Assembly (NCBI GenBank): GCA_963693315.1
Contig: OY856186.1
Location: 74,687,475-74,751,474 of the forward strand
Direction: 5' to 3'
Source: Diogma glabrata
Taxonomy: Eukaryota > Arthropoda > Insecta > Diptera > Cylindrotomidae
Length of the DNA stretch: 64,000 nucleotides
Shown: positions 48,141 to 60,134 of the stretch, piece by piece
How the letters are laid out: the number at the start of each line of letters is the position of its first letter
Position numbering within the stretch: the stretch's first letter is position 1
Program-made: the position numbers and the translations under genes
The notes under the pieces: generated by a model
The model's database searches: none
Seen by the model: the letters and a program-made list of their open reading frames with translations, nothing else
Told to the model about the DNA's origin: nothing

Positions 48141-48690
48141 CCTATCTAATGAAATCTAATGTTAACTCATATGGCAACATCAGGGACAGGCGATCACTGA
48201 TTGTTACTCTCGTATAAGGTCAAAATTTAAAAAAAAATTTAAAAACCAACAAAAATTGAGGTCTCGATTTCTTTTTGGAGAATTTGAACAAGTTTTGAAA
48301 TTCCCTTTATCCTACAATTATAATAAAGCACAGCTCGCAACCTATCGTATTTTGTACCATCAAATTCCTAACGAATTTTATCTAAAATTTTCGGTTAAAA
48401 ATTTTGAGGAAAGGCATCTCTCATTTTAAAACATTAACGCCATTCAATTCAAAACGACCATTCAAGCGACCCATCTGTTGTAAAATTTTTGAGGAAATTG
48501 CATTTAGTGCCTTGAATACCAACCGATACTGAAATAATCCGATTTTTATCCAAATGATTTATTTCATTGTCTACTGCTGGCTCTTTCATCTTCCTCAAAA
48601 AGACAATTTCTGTTGAAAATTTGACACAAAAATATCTAAACGATTTTCCAATTTTTTCGATCTAAACAATATTTTATATATTTGATTACC
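48141..48690. other. AT-rich spacer
   Basis: No feature recognised. Confidence 0.5.
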
Positions 48691-48694
48691 CAAT

Positions 48695-49126
48695 TTTTTG
48701 GAAAAAAATAAAATTAATTATTTGTTTGACATGAAATTTTACTATTATTACTTAGAATTATAACATTATAACTTTGTCAAAAAAATGTTGTCAAGTGTGT
48801 CAAAAGAAAGATTTTTATTTATTTTTTTACACAATTTTTTGAAAAAAAAATTAAATTAATTATTTGTTTGGCATGAAATTTTATTATTATTATTGAGAAT
48901 TATGGCATTATAAGTTTGTCAAAAAAATGTTGTCAAGTGTGTCAAAAGAAAGGTTTTTATTTATTTTTGACCCAATTTTTTTACAACAAAATAGAATTAA
49001 TAGTTTGTATGACATGAGATTTTATTATTATTATAGATAATATTAATATTATTATAGATAAATAAAATTAATATTATAATATTAATAAACTATATTAATA
49101 TTATTAAAGATAAATAAAATTAATTA
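48695..49126. repeat. ~140-bp satellite, left block
   Basis: Units share TTGTCAAGTGTGTCAAAAGA, GACATGAAATTTTA and TTAATTATTTGTTTG. Marker starts are near 48776 and 48917 (period 141). The third unit degrades into ATTAATATTA runs and is cut by the insertion at 49127. Confidence 0.88.
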
Positions 49127-50477
49127 CGCTGTGTGACAGCCCAAATCCGCTGGGGTTCTGGCTATCGGGAAAAGTTATATCGATCAAAAAAAAGTTATAC
49201 GTGTCCCGGCGTTTCGCTGGGTCACGTCTAGGAATCGAGATATATCGATTTGAAGTTAGTAAGTATCATATAGGGGAAATTGTCACGTTTGGGGGTCCTT
49301 TTTGACATAACTCGAGAACGACTAGTCCATTTTGCTGAAACAAGTTTAGAAATTAAGAATTACAATTTCTTTAATCTAATGATATACTATACTGAAAAAG
49401 TAACGAAAAAATAAAAAAATAAAAAATAAAATAAATAAAAATAAAAAAAAATAAAATCAATAAATAAATAAAATAAAAATAATAAAACAAAATGAAAAAA
49501 TAATAAAAGTAATAAAATAAAAATAAAATAAAAATATAAAAAATAAAATAAAAAAAATATAATAAATAAATAATAAATAAATAATAAATAAATAGTAAAT
49601 AAATAATAAATAAATCATGAATAATAAATAATAAACAATAAATAAATAATAATAATAAATAATAATAATGATAGTAATAAATAATAATAAATAAAAATAA
49701 TAAATAATAATAATAAATAATAATAATAACAATAATAAATAATAATAATAATATTAAATAATAATAATATAATAAAAATATAAAATAAAATTATAATAAA
49801 AATAATAAAATAAAATAATTATATTAAATAAACAAATAAAAATTCAAAGATAAATAAAAGATAGAAAATAGAAAATAAAAAAGGAAAAAAAAAATAAAAT
49901 CAATACACATAGACACATGTCCAAATACATTTAAAACAATAAATTTTGGAGTTTATTCCAGTAAAATTATTTTAAAAAAATTTTTATGAAAAATCAATAT
50001 TCTTATCAAAATGAGATACCTTTACTTAATTGTGAATAAAAGCGAAACGCGTTCATCGATTTTCATTATCCATGTCTCATTTTGTGCACAGATTATGTGA
50101 TTTTACGTCAAAGTAATAAGACTTGACACTTTTTCCCGTTTTAAATTTTTCATGATTTTTTCACAATTTTTTTATTTTTCACGCAAAAAATTATTTTTTT
50201 TCATAAGTTTATTTATAACTGCGAAACTGTTGATTGTGTAAAGAAATAGCATTCCAGTAGATTAAAGGAATTGTAATTTTGAATTTTTCTAAATTTGTTT
50301 CAGTAAAATCGGACTAGTCGTTCTAGAGTAATGTAAAAAAAAAATCGATATATCTCGATTCCTAGACAAGACCCAGCGAAACGCCGAGACACGTATTAAT
50401 TTTTTTTTACCGATATAACTTTTCCCGGTTGTCAGAACCCCAGCGGATCACTGACTCCTACCATTTGTCGCACAGTG
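49127..50477. mobile_element. Non-autonomous TIR DNA transposon, 1351 bp
   Basis: The ends are CGCTGTGTGACA and the complement of CACTGTGCGACA. The terminal inverted repeats extend about 240-260 bp (49127-49385 and 50240-50477). They share CGCTGGGGTTCTG, GGGAAAAGTTATATCG, GGCGTTTCGCTGGGT, GGAATCGAGATATATCGAT and AACGACTAGTCC. It is flanked on both sides by TTA. Joining the flanks through one TTA restores the satellite sequence TTAATTATTTG, which supports a 3-bp target duplication. The core is AAATAA/TAA low complexity (about 49400-49870) with no transposase. A 3-bp TTA duplication suits PIF/Harbinger, while a CACTG start suits the CACTA/CMC group. I cannot choose between them. Confidence 0.88.
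49395..49870. repeat. (AAATAA / TAA)n low-complexity core
   Basis: Nearly 500 bp of A and T with rare C or G, in mixtures of TAA, AAATAA and AATAATA, inside the TIR element. The 91-residue Tyr/Ile/Leu-rich frame on the minus strand is a by-product. Confidence 0.95.
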
Positions 50478-50880
50478 TTATTTGTTGATATGAAATTTTA
50501 TTATTATTATTATTGAGAATTATGGCATTATAAGTTTGTCAAAAAAATGTTGTCAAGTGTGTCATAAGAAAGATTTTCATTTATTTTTTTACCCAATTTT
50601 GGAAAAATAAAATTAATTATTTGTACGACATAAAATTTTATTATTATTATTGAGAATTATAAGTTAGTCAAAAAAATAAAGTCAAGTGTGTCAAAAGAAT
50701 GATTTTCATTTATTTTTTTAGAAAAAATAAAATTAGTTGTTTGTATGAAATGAAATGTATAATGAACATGAAATTATTATTATTGAGAATTATGGCTTTA
50801 TAAGTTTGTCAAAAAAATATTGTCAAGTGTGTCAAAAAATGATTTCATTTATTTTTTTAGATAAGTTTTTGGAAAAAAAA
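50478..50880. repeat. ~135-bp satellite, right block
   Basis: Continuation of the array at 48695-49126 beyond the TIR insertion. AAGTGTGTCA markers lie near 50552, 50682 and 50822. Period about 130-140 bp. Confidence 0.88.
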
Positions 50881-50929
50881 ATTTAGCTGTTTGCTTACGT
50901 ATATATTTGAACATGGAAATTTTTGAATT

Positions 50930-51600
50930 TGATAAAGTTTTTGAAACATTTTTGGAATTTTGGAAAAGTTTCAAATTTTGATTTTGTAAGAATTTTTGGA
51001 ATATTTTTAGAATTTTGAAAAATTTTTAATTTTTAATTTTATTATATTTTTTACCATTTTGGAAAAAGTTTCAATTTTTGATATTGTTATAATTTTTGCA
51101 ATATTTTTAGAATTTTGGAAAAAGTTTTAATTTTTGAATTTTTAAGAATTTTTGGAATATTATTAGAATTTAGAAAAAGTTTAAATATTTGATTTTATTC
51201 TAATTTTTGGAATATTTTTAGAATTTTGAAAGAAAAAATAGAATTTTTGAATTTTATATATATTTTTAGAATTTTGAAAAAAGTTACAATTTTTGATTTT
51301 GTAACAATTTTTGGAATATTTTTAGAATTTTAAAAAATTTTAAATTTTTGATTTTATTATAATTTTTTTATTTTGGAAAAAATTACAAATTTTGATTTTG
51401 TTATAATTTATACAATATTTTTAGAGTTTTTTAAAAAAGTTATAATCTTTGATTTTGTAATAATTTTTGCAATATTTTAAAATTTTGTTTGAAAAAATTT
51501 TGAATTTTTGATTTTTTTTAATTTTTACTTTTTTATTTTTTTAATATATTTGGAATTTTGAAAAAAATACGAATTTGTGATTTTGAAATATTTTCTCGAA
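50930..51600 (+). repeat. ~60-bp AT-rich minisatellite
   Basis: About ten units containing AATTTTTGGAATATTTTTAG, then AATTTTGGAAAAAGTT, then TTTTTGATTTTGTTATAA. The last units are more eroded. Confidence 0.85.
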
Positions 51601-51935
51601 ACGCTAAATGGAGAGGTTTTGAGTAGTTTGCTAATTGTATAATCTTTTCACTAAATTATGTTAATTTGTGATCTGTTATAATTTTCCGACAACGTTTTGA
51701 TGTTTTGTGTTAGTTTTGTAATACATATCTAAACAGAAATAAAAAATATATATGTACTTTAACAAAAAGTTATGTTTGATAAACATCGCTGCCCAAAACT
51801 AAAAACCATGACCTTATAAAAGTTTTTTGCCGAAAACTATATCAAAATCCTTAGCCCAGACCGAAGTCTTGGTATCCCAGAGCTGTGAGATTTCAGCCAC
51901 TCCATATTTTAGTATTGAATACTACATTAAAATTG
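51601..51935 (+). repeat. Unique tail of the dispersed composite repeat
   Basis: AAACATCGCTGCC, GCCGAAAACTATATCAA, CCGAAGTCTTGGTATCCC and AGAGCTGTGAG match the minus-strand copy at 25255-25380 in order. The short open frame here has a related counterpart there, but neither has a known domain. Confidence 0.75.
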
Positions 51936-52212
51936 TTAACAATAGATTTTTATTTGTGTTGATTGAGGATAGTCCGAGCATTTGTAAAGTTTATCAAAAC
52001 CCTTTACATGTGGTGGTCCAAACTGGGATTGTATTGTTGCTTCTCTTTAACAATAATTATTACAAAAATATTGAAGAAACTTGTGTCTACTATGGATTAC
52101 AAGCATCAAGGAAAAATATATATTTCGGCAATTAGTGCGCAATTACATCTTCTTGATGCAACTAAGAGTGTAAGAAATTGTGAGAGCATAGGTGCGCAGT
52201 ATTAGTTGAAGG
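51936..52212. other. Short unique spacer
   Basis: Nothing recognised. Confidence 0.5.
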
Positions 52213-52356
52213 TCTTGACCATTACAGGATAAGATGAACGAAAGAGATTTTTAGACTAGATTCGTTCTGAAGATTAGTTAAATAAGTTGAGAATTTAACT
52301 CGAACCCAAACCTAGAGATAAGGAATCTCATGCTTTACCGACCGAGCTAGCCGGGC
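52213..52356 (-). mobile_element. tRNA-derived SINE, copy 2
   Basis: On the minus strand the head begins GCCCGGCTAGCTCGGTCGG, close to a tRNA-Lys 5' half. It continues with TGAGATTCCTTATCTCT as an anticodon arm and GGTTTGGGTTCGAG around the B box. The loop TTCCTTA would put CCT at the anticodon position, and the 3' acceptor strand does not pair with the 5' strand, so it is not a functional tRNA. The tail (ACGAATCTAGT, then TTATCCTGTAATGGT) matches the copy at 10803. Confidence 0.75.
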
Positions 52357-52362
52357 AAAACG

Positions 52363-54239
52363 AGAAAGATATTACTAAATAGCAAAAAGTAAGGAAAGAT
52401 ATAATGTCAACATACAAAATATACCCAAGGGAGATAGAAGAAATTAAAGGGACGAGACAGAAGATCATTCGGCTATATGCGTCTGTAAAGTAATCGAATT
52501 GACTCTTTAGACAGAAATTTAAGAAAAAAATAATTAAAAAATATTCATCCAAAACCTAAAAGTTGTCTATGGGTCATCTTGCGCATTCTGGTATCCACCC
52601 ACAGAACAACCACTCATACTAAAAATACATAACAGTCAGGATCAACAAGGATCTTGTCTTTAGTAGAAGATGAAAAGACGAAGATGTTTTATCATGAAAT
52701 CTTCGCCCTCAATTCCAAATTTGATGAAACATAACCAATTGAAAGATACTGACAAATTATTGTTTTATATTTTAATTGGGTGGGGAAAAAGATTACTAAT
52801 GTTAAATATTAAATATTAAATATTCATATCGAATATTAAATATTCCATATCACTTTATCTCACAATTACCACAATTTTATTTGATAAACATTATTTTTGA
52901 AATATTAACACATATCATACGAAAAAAAATTAAATTCATTTGACTTACAAAATCCATACTTTTTGGGTGGTATTAAAAATCTTTCATCTATGTAAATTTT
53001 GTTATTATTTTTAACGCCTTCGTAGAACATTTTACAAGCTCATTATTTTTCAAGAGCTTCGAATTAGGAATAGAAAATTCGAGGAACATTTTTATTATTC
53101 CATTAGATATCTAAATTCAACAACTAACACAAATAATTTTTTGTTTAATTAACTACCGAAATAATTAAACCATTTCGTCGAAGATAACCTATCATCAAAA
53201 CATTTAAATATAGTCATTTATTTCTATTACACCTATGTTAAATTTTCGGTTCGTTTTCTTTCAACTCCAAACAAAACAAACAAAAATCAACAAACACAAC
53301 AATAACAACAACATTAATGTTCTAATATATCAAGTAAAAAAAACATTTAGTTTATTTTAAATAGGAAATAAATGTTATTTAAAATTTCAACATAAATAAC
53401 GAATTAAATAGTTAAAACACCCACTATTATGGAAACGAAAAAAAAAAATAATCACATAGATATATATTGAATTGAATTCTAAACTATTTTTTTGTATTTT
53501 ATGTTCTCATCTCGATGGCAATAAAAAAATCATAAAATTAATGAAACCACCATTTCTTAAGTAAGTTGGTTTCTTTTTTTGATCAGAAAAATAGCTCGAA
53601 CAAAAACTTTAAATTCATCTACAAATCAAATCTCAATTTTTTTTATATTTAAATTTTTTTTTTTGTAATTGGTTATAAATTAAAAAACGAAAAACTTAAA
53701 TAAAATATAAATAAATAATAATAGATTTGGATTTGTGAAGGAACTAGTGAATGAACGAATAAAATCAAATTAACGATTTTAATGACTAACGTAGAAGTTT
53801 TTAATTATTGCGATACCGATTATTTTGATAGTGATATTGATGTCCAATGTCGATTTTTGGCAAAAGCTAATTGGGACTTGAAACAACATCACATAATTAT
53901 TATTAATTGGATTGATGCAGATTTATGAAATATATCTTTTATGGGAGGAGGGATGTTGTAACGTACCAGAATTATTATTTATCATAAAACCTATTTGTTC
54001 AAAATAAATTACAATTGTATTGATTATTGGAGTGCTAAAACTAAACAAATTTTAGCTAAACATGTGGGTTAGAAGTGTGATTTGGAGATTCACAATACAA
54101 AGTTTCCTTAAGTAATATTGAAAATTAAAATTTGTTTTAAATGAAATCGGTTGCGTAATAGAAATTACAATAGGTTTCACAACAAACCATAGAAACCTTT
54201 AAAGACCTCAGTTTAGTAGAAAATCGCGACGTAAATCTA
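52363..54239. other. AT-rich unique sequence
   Basis: No gene recognised. An AAATATTAAATATT-type run lies at about 52803-52850. Confidence 0.5.
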
Positions 54240-54530
54240 GGTCTACATGTAACAATCGAGTAGCGTATGTGGTTATGGTTGATCCATTTGCCGCGATTAA
54301 TCTTTTTTCTGAGTAATTTGTTTGATTATTTTAAAAAAGTTTTGGTACAACAAAAACATCTGCACCGGTTTCAATTCAAACATTAAGTTAATTGGGTTCT
54401 TTGAATTTGCGATATAACCAACATAACTGGTTTTCAGTGTTTTTTCGAGACTTGTTGCGACTGTTGAAACGATAGCTATGTCTACTATTTGATCAAAATC
54501 TCCATCTAGAACGATTTGAAAACTCAATCA
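54240..54530 (-). pseudogene. Duplicated Gypsy gag-end/protease segment
   Basis: A diverged second copy of part of 55217-55680 in the same orientation. Shared protein traces are VLDGDFDQIVDIA and YVGYIANSKN against VLDQDFDPMVDMSA and YVGTIANSKN. The shared DNA includes TTATGGTTGATCCATTTG. About 150 bp between the two traces is deleted here relative to the longer copy. Confidence 0.75.
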
Positions 54531-54599
54531 CAGAAACGATTAGATTATTCATGGCTTTAAAATTTGTATATTCTGATCAATAAATTTAATGCTAAGTCA

Positions 54600-56230
54600 G
54601 CGGTTGAATTGATTTGACAGCATTAAATGCTTTTTCAACAAAGCATATATGTACAGATGTATTAGAATTGTGATTTCGTCAATCAAATGTTGGGATGTTT
54701 GTGCTGCGTTTCGAAGTCCGTATGGAATTCTTGTGAATTCATAAACTCCAAATGGTACGGTAATCGTCATTTGATGCACGTCTTCTTCAACAATTGGTAT
54801 ATGATTGTAAGCACGCACGAGGTCTATTTTAGAAAATACGAACCATTGAGGTTAAGTGATAAATTGTGATCTGAAGGAGGAACTACATATGCGGTTCAGT
54901 AATTGCGTGTAAACGGAGGTAGTCACCACATGGTCGCCAATCGTTGCTTTCTTTTTTGGGTGCGATGTGTAATAGTGAAGCAAGGCATGATGAACTGTGC
55001 CGGCATAACCCTAACTGTAGCATTTGTTCTAATTCCGCTGTAGTTATTTCATGGGTGGCTGTATCTGAACGTCTAGGTGGAGAAAAAAGTAAATGACCCT
55101 CTGTTACTATTCTGTTCACAACTGAATGCTTTACAGGATGGTCGTTACTGAGAGGCTTCACCAAAAAATCAGCACAATAATTGACTATATGACTGACGTT
55201 ACGATAAATTGGTGTCGAAAATGGTAACGTAAACCTAGGTCTAAGTGTAATAATCGAGTACCGTATAAAGTTATGGTTGATCCATTTGTCCCGATCAAAC
55301 TTTTCTCTGAGTTATTTGTTTGATTATTATATAGAAGATTTGGTACCACAGGAACGTCTGCACCGGTATCGATTTAAAATTACGTTTGGTGATTGAACAC
55401 GTAATTGTAAGGCGACAACTTTGAAACGTCCATCGCTCCTTGCTTGCACTATGGGACGAGTTGGTTTGTCGGTAGCGATTGAGTTCATGGGGTAAGGTTT
55501 GGTTTAAAAGAACATCCTTCACATTTTTTGGTTTGTTCTTTGAATTTGCGATGGTACCAACATAACGAGCAGTTTTTAGCAGTGTTTTGTCGACAGTTGT
55601 TGCGACTGCTGGAACGGCAGACATGTCTACCATTGGATCGAAATCTTGATCTAGAACATTTAAAAACTCAAGGTTAAATTTATCAGATAATTGGTCAATT
55701 GATCTCTGTAAACTTGATAGTGTTATGTCTAATGGGAAGGGATCAGATTCAATTTTCAAAGCTTGCGCACACTATTGATTCTACACTACTACATGCATAA
55801 TTCTGACGATTTATTCCGTTTATACGGTCAGCAAACTTAATTAAATCATCAACATAATCCTTTTATCTAATGGCGATTATAGATCTAAGTATTCAGCAGT
55901 CTTCCCAACCGGAGTGTTTTGACCAATTGATCATTAACAACAGTTGAATTTTCGGAGTTTTCTAGGTGACGATAAAAGACAGAATGTGTGAAATCACCCA
56001 TGTCCATCGATTTAAACAAATTTTTGATCTTGCCTTGTTCTGACATGGATTTTCTCTTTACAACCTCATCGCGAAGAGATTCTATCTTTTTGTTCTCTGG
56101 AGGCTTACGGATTAAACGTTCAACACTGTTTATAACATCCACTGGTAGGTGGGCAATCGCAAAGCTACTTTTTCATCACTATTTATCCTTTTAACCTCAA
56201 ATAGTGTTCCAGTTGTTTGAACCAAAATTA
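54600..56230 (-). pseudogene. Decayed Ty3/Gypsy 5' half: gag, protease, RT start
   Basis: Read on the minus strand from 56230. A gag piece has AIAHLPVDVINSVERLI and then KSMSEQGKIKNLFKSMDMGD (55885-56160). A linker follows, then protease IDTGADVPVVPN near 55350-55375 with LLHLDLGLRYHFRHQFIV. An RT N-terminal part has ELEQMLQLGLCRHSSS, DWRPCGDY and, after a break, RAYNHIPIVEEDVHQ and GLRNAAQTSQHLIDE (54640-54818). It ends just before the YxDD catalytic motif. Several frameshifts and stops make it non-functional. The missing second half lies next door in opposite orientation. Confidence 0.88.
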
Positions 56231-56284
56231 GGTCAGTTCCTTCCAAATCTATGGAATTGGCACTTATGTCGCACTCACCCAAGG

Positions 56285-57660
56285 ACATGAATTTTATCTA
56301 CGTGTAAATTGATGATATTCTAGTATTAAGTATAAACAAAATTCGGCTCCATGACCAAAACCAGCAAAATGCGTATTTGTTGTAGCTTGCATAGATTTTC
56401 TAAGTCATATGATATAAACAAAGCTGTCAAACCTTCTGCGAGTCGTATCACAACTATCCAAACCTTTGCTAGTCATCATCAATTAAGCAAGTGCAGTATT
56501 TTGTAGGCATGATTAATTATTATCATTGTTTAATTCCTCACTTAGCCGAACATATTGCTCAACAAATACATGGAGCAAATTAAATAATGCTAGCAAATAG
56601 AACCCATTTTATGGCCACCCGAATATCAAGCAGCTTTTAATGCACCTAAAGCAGCTCCAATACAAGCTACAATCATCGCTCATCCGATGCATACTGGTAC
56701 TCAGCGAATAAGCACTGATGCTTCAAATATCACAGTAGGCTTTCTCATTTTTCTCAAAAAAAAACTTTTATGTTGCGAAAAAAAAACTTATGTTCCGAAC
56801 AAAAAACCTCTTCATTAAAAGTGAAAACACACACAGATATTCACGATTTATCACACTCGTCTAGAAATGAAAAAGTTAATTGAGTTACAAAAAAAGGATG
56901 ATGAAATGGATGATGTTTTAAACGAAAACTCAAAATTTCAAAATGGAAAACGCAACCTTGAGCTAATATTAAATACATACAAATCTGGTCAATCAATCTG
57001 GTGCGAAACATTAACCAATACTATCAGACCTTATATAGCTCAAGAAATGCGTCGACATGTTCCCCATAAACTTCATAACCTTTCACACCCTGGAGTGTAC
57101 GAGCCACTCGTAAGCTACCTAGTAACAAGCGATAACAGTGGTTATTACAATAAATGGACATAACAGTGGTTATTGGACTAAAACCTGTATTCTGTGTAAA
57201 AAATTGAAATTTAACCAACATACTCGTTCAGATTACAGTTGTTTTGACATCCCTACTAGTCGGTTTGAAACATCCATGTTGATATGGTTGGCCCATTACC
57301 CCCATCCAATGGTAATTTTAACATATTAACAATAATAGATCAAGCCTGATCAAGGCGTTCTGTTTGAAAGTAATCTTTCAAAGATCCCACAAAACGTTTG
57401 TGTTCTCACAGAATACGGACGACGACACATTACCTACAGTTAGTATGGTAGAGCTTTTTCACCGCCATTTAAAAAGCTCGGCTTACTTTAGATCAAACTT
57501 CCTTATTTGGAGTGATAACCTCCCATTTATCCTCAATGCAATCAGAACGTCGATCAAAACTGATCTCCGGTGCACTTTTCCAGACATTGTCTAAGGACAA
57601 CCACTAAAGACCACAGGTAAGCTCATTATGCACACCTCCACTGCGCAATCGGCGTACCAT
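56285..57660 (+). pseudogene. Decayed Ty3/Gypsy 3' half: YxDD, RNase H, integrase
   Basis: It begins with the RT catalytic motif as FIYV, a stop, then IDDILV (about 56292-56325). It continues with VGMINYYHCLIPHLAEHIA (about 56503-56565), then PPEYQAAFNAPKAAPIQ and RISTDASNITVG of RNase H (about 56615-56740). Integrase traces are IHVDMVGPLPPSNG with LTIIDQA near 57258-57345, and MVELFHRHLKSSAYF with LPFILNAIRTSIKTDL near 57446-57575. Many frameshifts are present. The piece between about 56760 and 57240 is poorly preserved. Confidence 0.87.
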
Positions 57661-57664
57661 ATAG

Positions 57665-57958
57665 AACTAGAGTTGCTCCGCTTTTTCCGTACCCAATTGG
57701 TTTTGGAGTTTCGTATGTACCAAGAACAATTTAGAGAAGACGCCATCAATTCCGGCTGATGTTGAGATTGTACACAAAATACCAATAACTTTATTTTGAA
57801 TTTCAATCCAAAGAAATTGAAATCTTAAAAAGAAGCAGTGGCCCGACATTCAGAGTCAGTTAATTATTCACGAAAATTCTTCGTAAAAAATTTTGCACGA
57901 AAGAGAGTTAATTTGGCACATAATTGAAAAAAGTCAGACAAGTGTGAATAAAAATCGC
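57665..57958 (-). repeat. Inverted repeat, left arm
   Basis: Reverse complement of about 60135-60405 at high but imperfect identity. Read on the minus strand the arms share a frame containing GHCFFLR, NKVIGILCTISTS and LVHTKLQNQLGTEKAEQL. It matches no domain known to me. This arm directly follows the Gypsy integrase relic. Confidence 0.82.
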
Positions 57959-59520
57959 TCGTCAAGGGTTACGTGAATGTAAAAGAACACAATATCAAAA
58001 ATTATTGACAAAAAATTGTGTTGTAATGTCCTTATATTTCCAGACCATAGACGCATAACAAAATAAATGTTTAATCGTAAATGTCAATAGTAAATTACAA
58101 TCAAATCTACATTGATCAAAAATGGCAAAAAAAATGTTACTTCAGGTTAAATCTTATCCATAGATGTTTTTAGTAACTTAAGAAAGATTCAATTACACCA
58201 GCTTGTAAAGGACTAAATTTAATTATTTTTCCGGTCAATCAAGTGTAGAAATTTAGGGGGGTGGAAAGGCTATACATACTAAAAACATTTTTTTTCAATA
58301 ACACAAAAGCTATACCTTTAAAACTAACTAAAACTATACCTTTAAAATTCTAAAAAAAATTGTTATATATCATAAATTAAGTGTTCTTTCATATGACACC
58401 CTACCCAGTGGGTTCAAAAATGTTTTTTTTACCCTCCCCACACCAATCCCATAAACACACAGAAATATAATTATTTGAGTCTTCGCTATGATTTTCATTA
58501 AAAATTTACCAAAATTCCTGTCTCTGTGAATATTTTCAAATTTTTCTTTCAATCATCGTCGAAACGTAGTGGCGGAACGATCTGAGTTTTTCACTTTCTT
58601 GTCCATAACTCAAAAACTGTGCACCCAAAAATTCTAAAAAAGTTGCAATTATTTTTAAATTAAGGGTTCTTTCAAATGACACCCCATTCGCTTGGGTCAA
58701 AAAAGATTTTTTTTACCCTCTTCAACTCCGTTCCCTAAACACATAGAAATATAATTATTTGAGACTTCGTTATAATCTTTATACAAAATTTACCAAATTT
58801 CCTAAGTCTGTGAATTTTTACAAATGTTTCTGTCAATCAGTGTCAAAACGTAGGGGGGAACAGTCTGAATTTTGCAATTTTTTGACAATAACTCAAAAAC
58901 TGGGTACCGAAAAATTCTAAAAAAAATTGCAACGAATTTTAAAGGTGCTCTTTCAAATGACACCCTCCTCGCTTGAATCAAAAAAGGCTTTTTTTTCACT
59001 CCCTCTACCCCGGTTCCCTAAACACACAGAAATATAATTATTAGAAACTTCGCTATAGTTTTCAAAGCTTACCGAATTTCCTAGCTCTGTGAAATTTTAC
59101 AAATTTTTCTGTCAATTAGTGTCGAAACGTATGGGGGGCGGGGGGGTAACGGTGTGGATTTTGCACTTTTTCGACAATAACTCAAAAACTGGGCACCGCA
59201 AAATTCTAAAAAAATTTGCAATGAATTTTAAATTAGGTGCTCTTTCAAATGACACTCCACTCGCTTGGGTGAAAAAAAGGTTTTTTTCACCCCTTCTAGC
59301 CAGGGCCTCTAAACACATAGAAATATAATTGTTGGAGACTTCGCTATAGTTTTCATACAAAATTTACCAAATTTCCTAACTCTGTGAATTTTTACAAATT
59401 TTTCTGTCCATCAGTGTCGAAACGTATGGGGGGGGAGGCGGTCTGAATTTTGCACTATTTTGAATATAACTTAAAAACTGGGCACCGCAAAATTCTAAAA
59501 AAAATTGCAATGAATTTTAA
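57955..59520 (+). repeat. Tandem ~285-bp repeat element, copy A
   Basis: It starts AAAAAAGTCAGACAAGTG and has a lead-in containing ATTGATCAAAAATG and CTTATCCATAGATG. Four and a part units follow. Each unit has TCTTTCAAATGACACCCC, CTCGCTTGGGTCAAAAAAGG, AAACACACAGAAATATAATT and AGTGTCGAAACGTA. The AAATATAATT markers lie near 58461, 58738, 59021 and 59312 (periods about 277-291). The start and the ACACCCC motif recall a dispersed repeat common in insects. Confidence 0.85.
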
Positions 59521-60134
59521 ATCCTCCGCATGGAGGGATCAGTTTTTATTGTTTTGAAATTTTTTTTTATTTTTGATCTACGGGTGTGACAACCCCGCGT
59601 ACTCTAGTCCCTGCTATTGACATACGAGTTAACGTGAGATATCACATACCACTGGCAATAGCAGTGAGATATCACAAGCCAAGGGGTGGTGGAGGATGAA
59701 CTGTATTCAGTCAACGGTAGCACCCTCAATCTTAGCTGTGAAATAATCCTTGATGAAGAGACGGTATTGCTTCCTTGAGGAAACGAGCCTTCATATAACT
59801 ATGTGTGGGATTTAATCTTTGAGAAAGACTGCGTCACAGGATCAAGGTATATGCAACTGGCTGGATTATTGGCAACTACATTTTTGTTTTGTTTCAGCAA
59901 AATTTTGTAAAAATTTGCTATTTACTTTTACAGTTACGACTTACGACATGATGTAGATTTTATTTTTTGCCGTCAATTGTGATGCAAAAACCAAATTCAA
60001 CCAGCATCTTTGACACTGTTACATCACTGTGTTACTATGTCCAAATGCACGTAATGAAAAGTTCATTGTTTTGAAATCGAAGAATATAAATGTGGCATCA
60101 CTTACATCGAAGAAAATTTTGTTACTTACGAAAA
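59521..60134. other. Unique insert between repeats
   Basis: The less AT-rich stretch at 59590-59880 contains two GTGAGATATCACA blocks. The array stops abruptly at about 59520, inside a unit. Nothing coding is recognised. Confidence 0.5.

Noticed and set aside
49457..49732. Leu/Ile/Tyr-rich 91-residue membrane-like ORF
   Set aside because: Low-complexity AAATAA core of the TIR element. Composition alone explains it.
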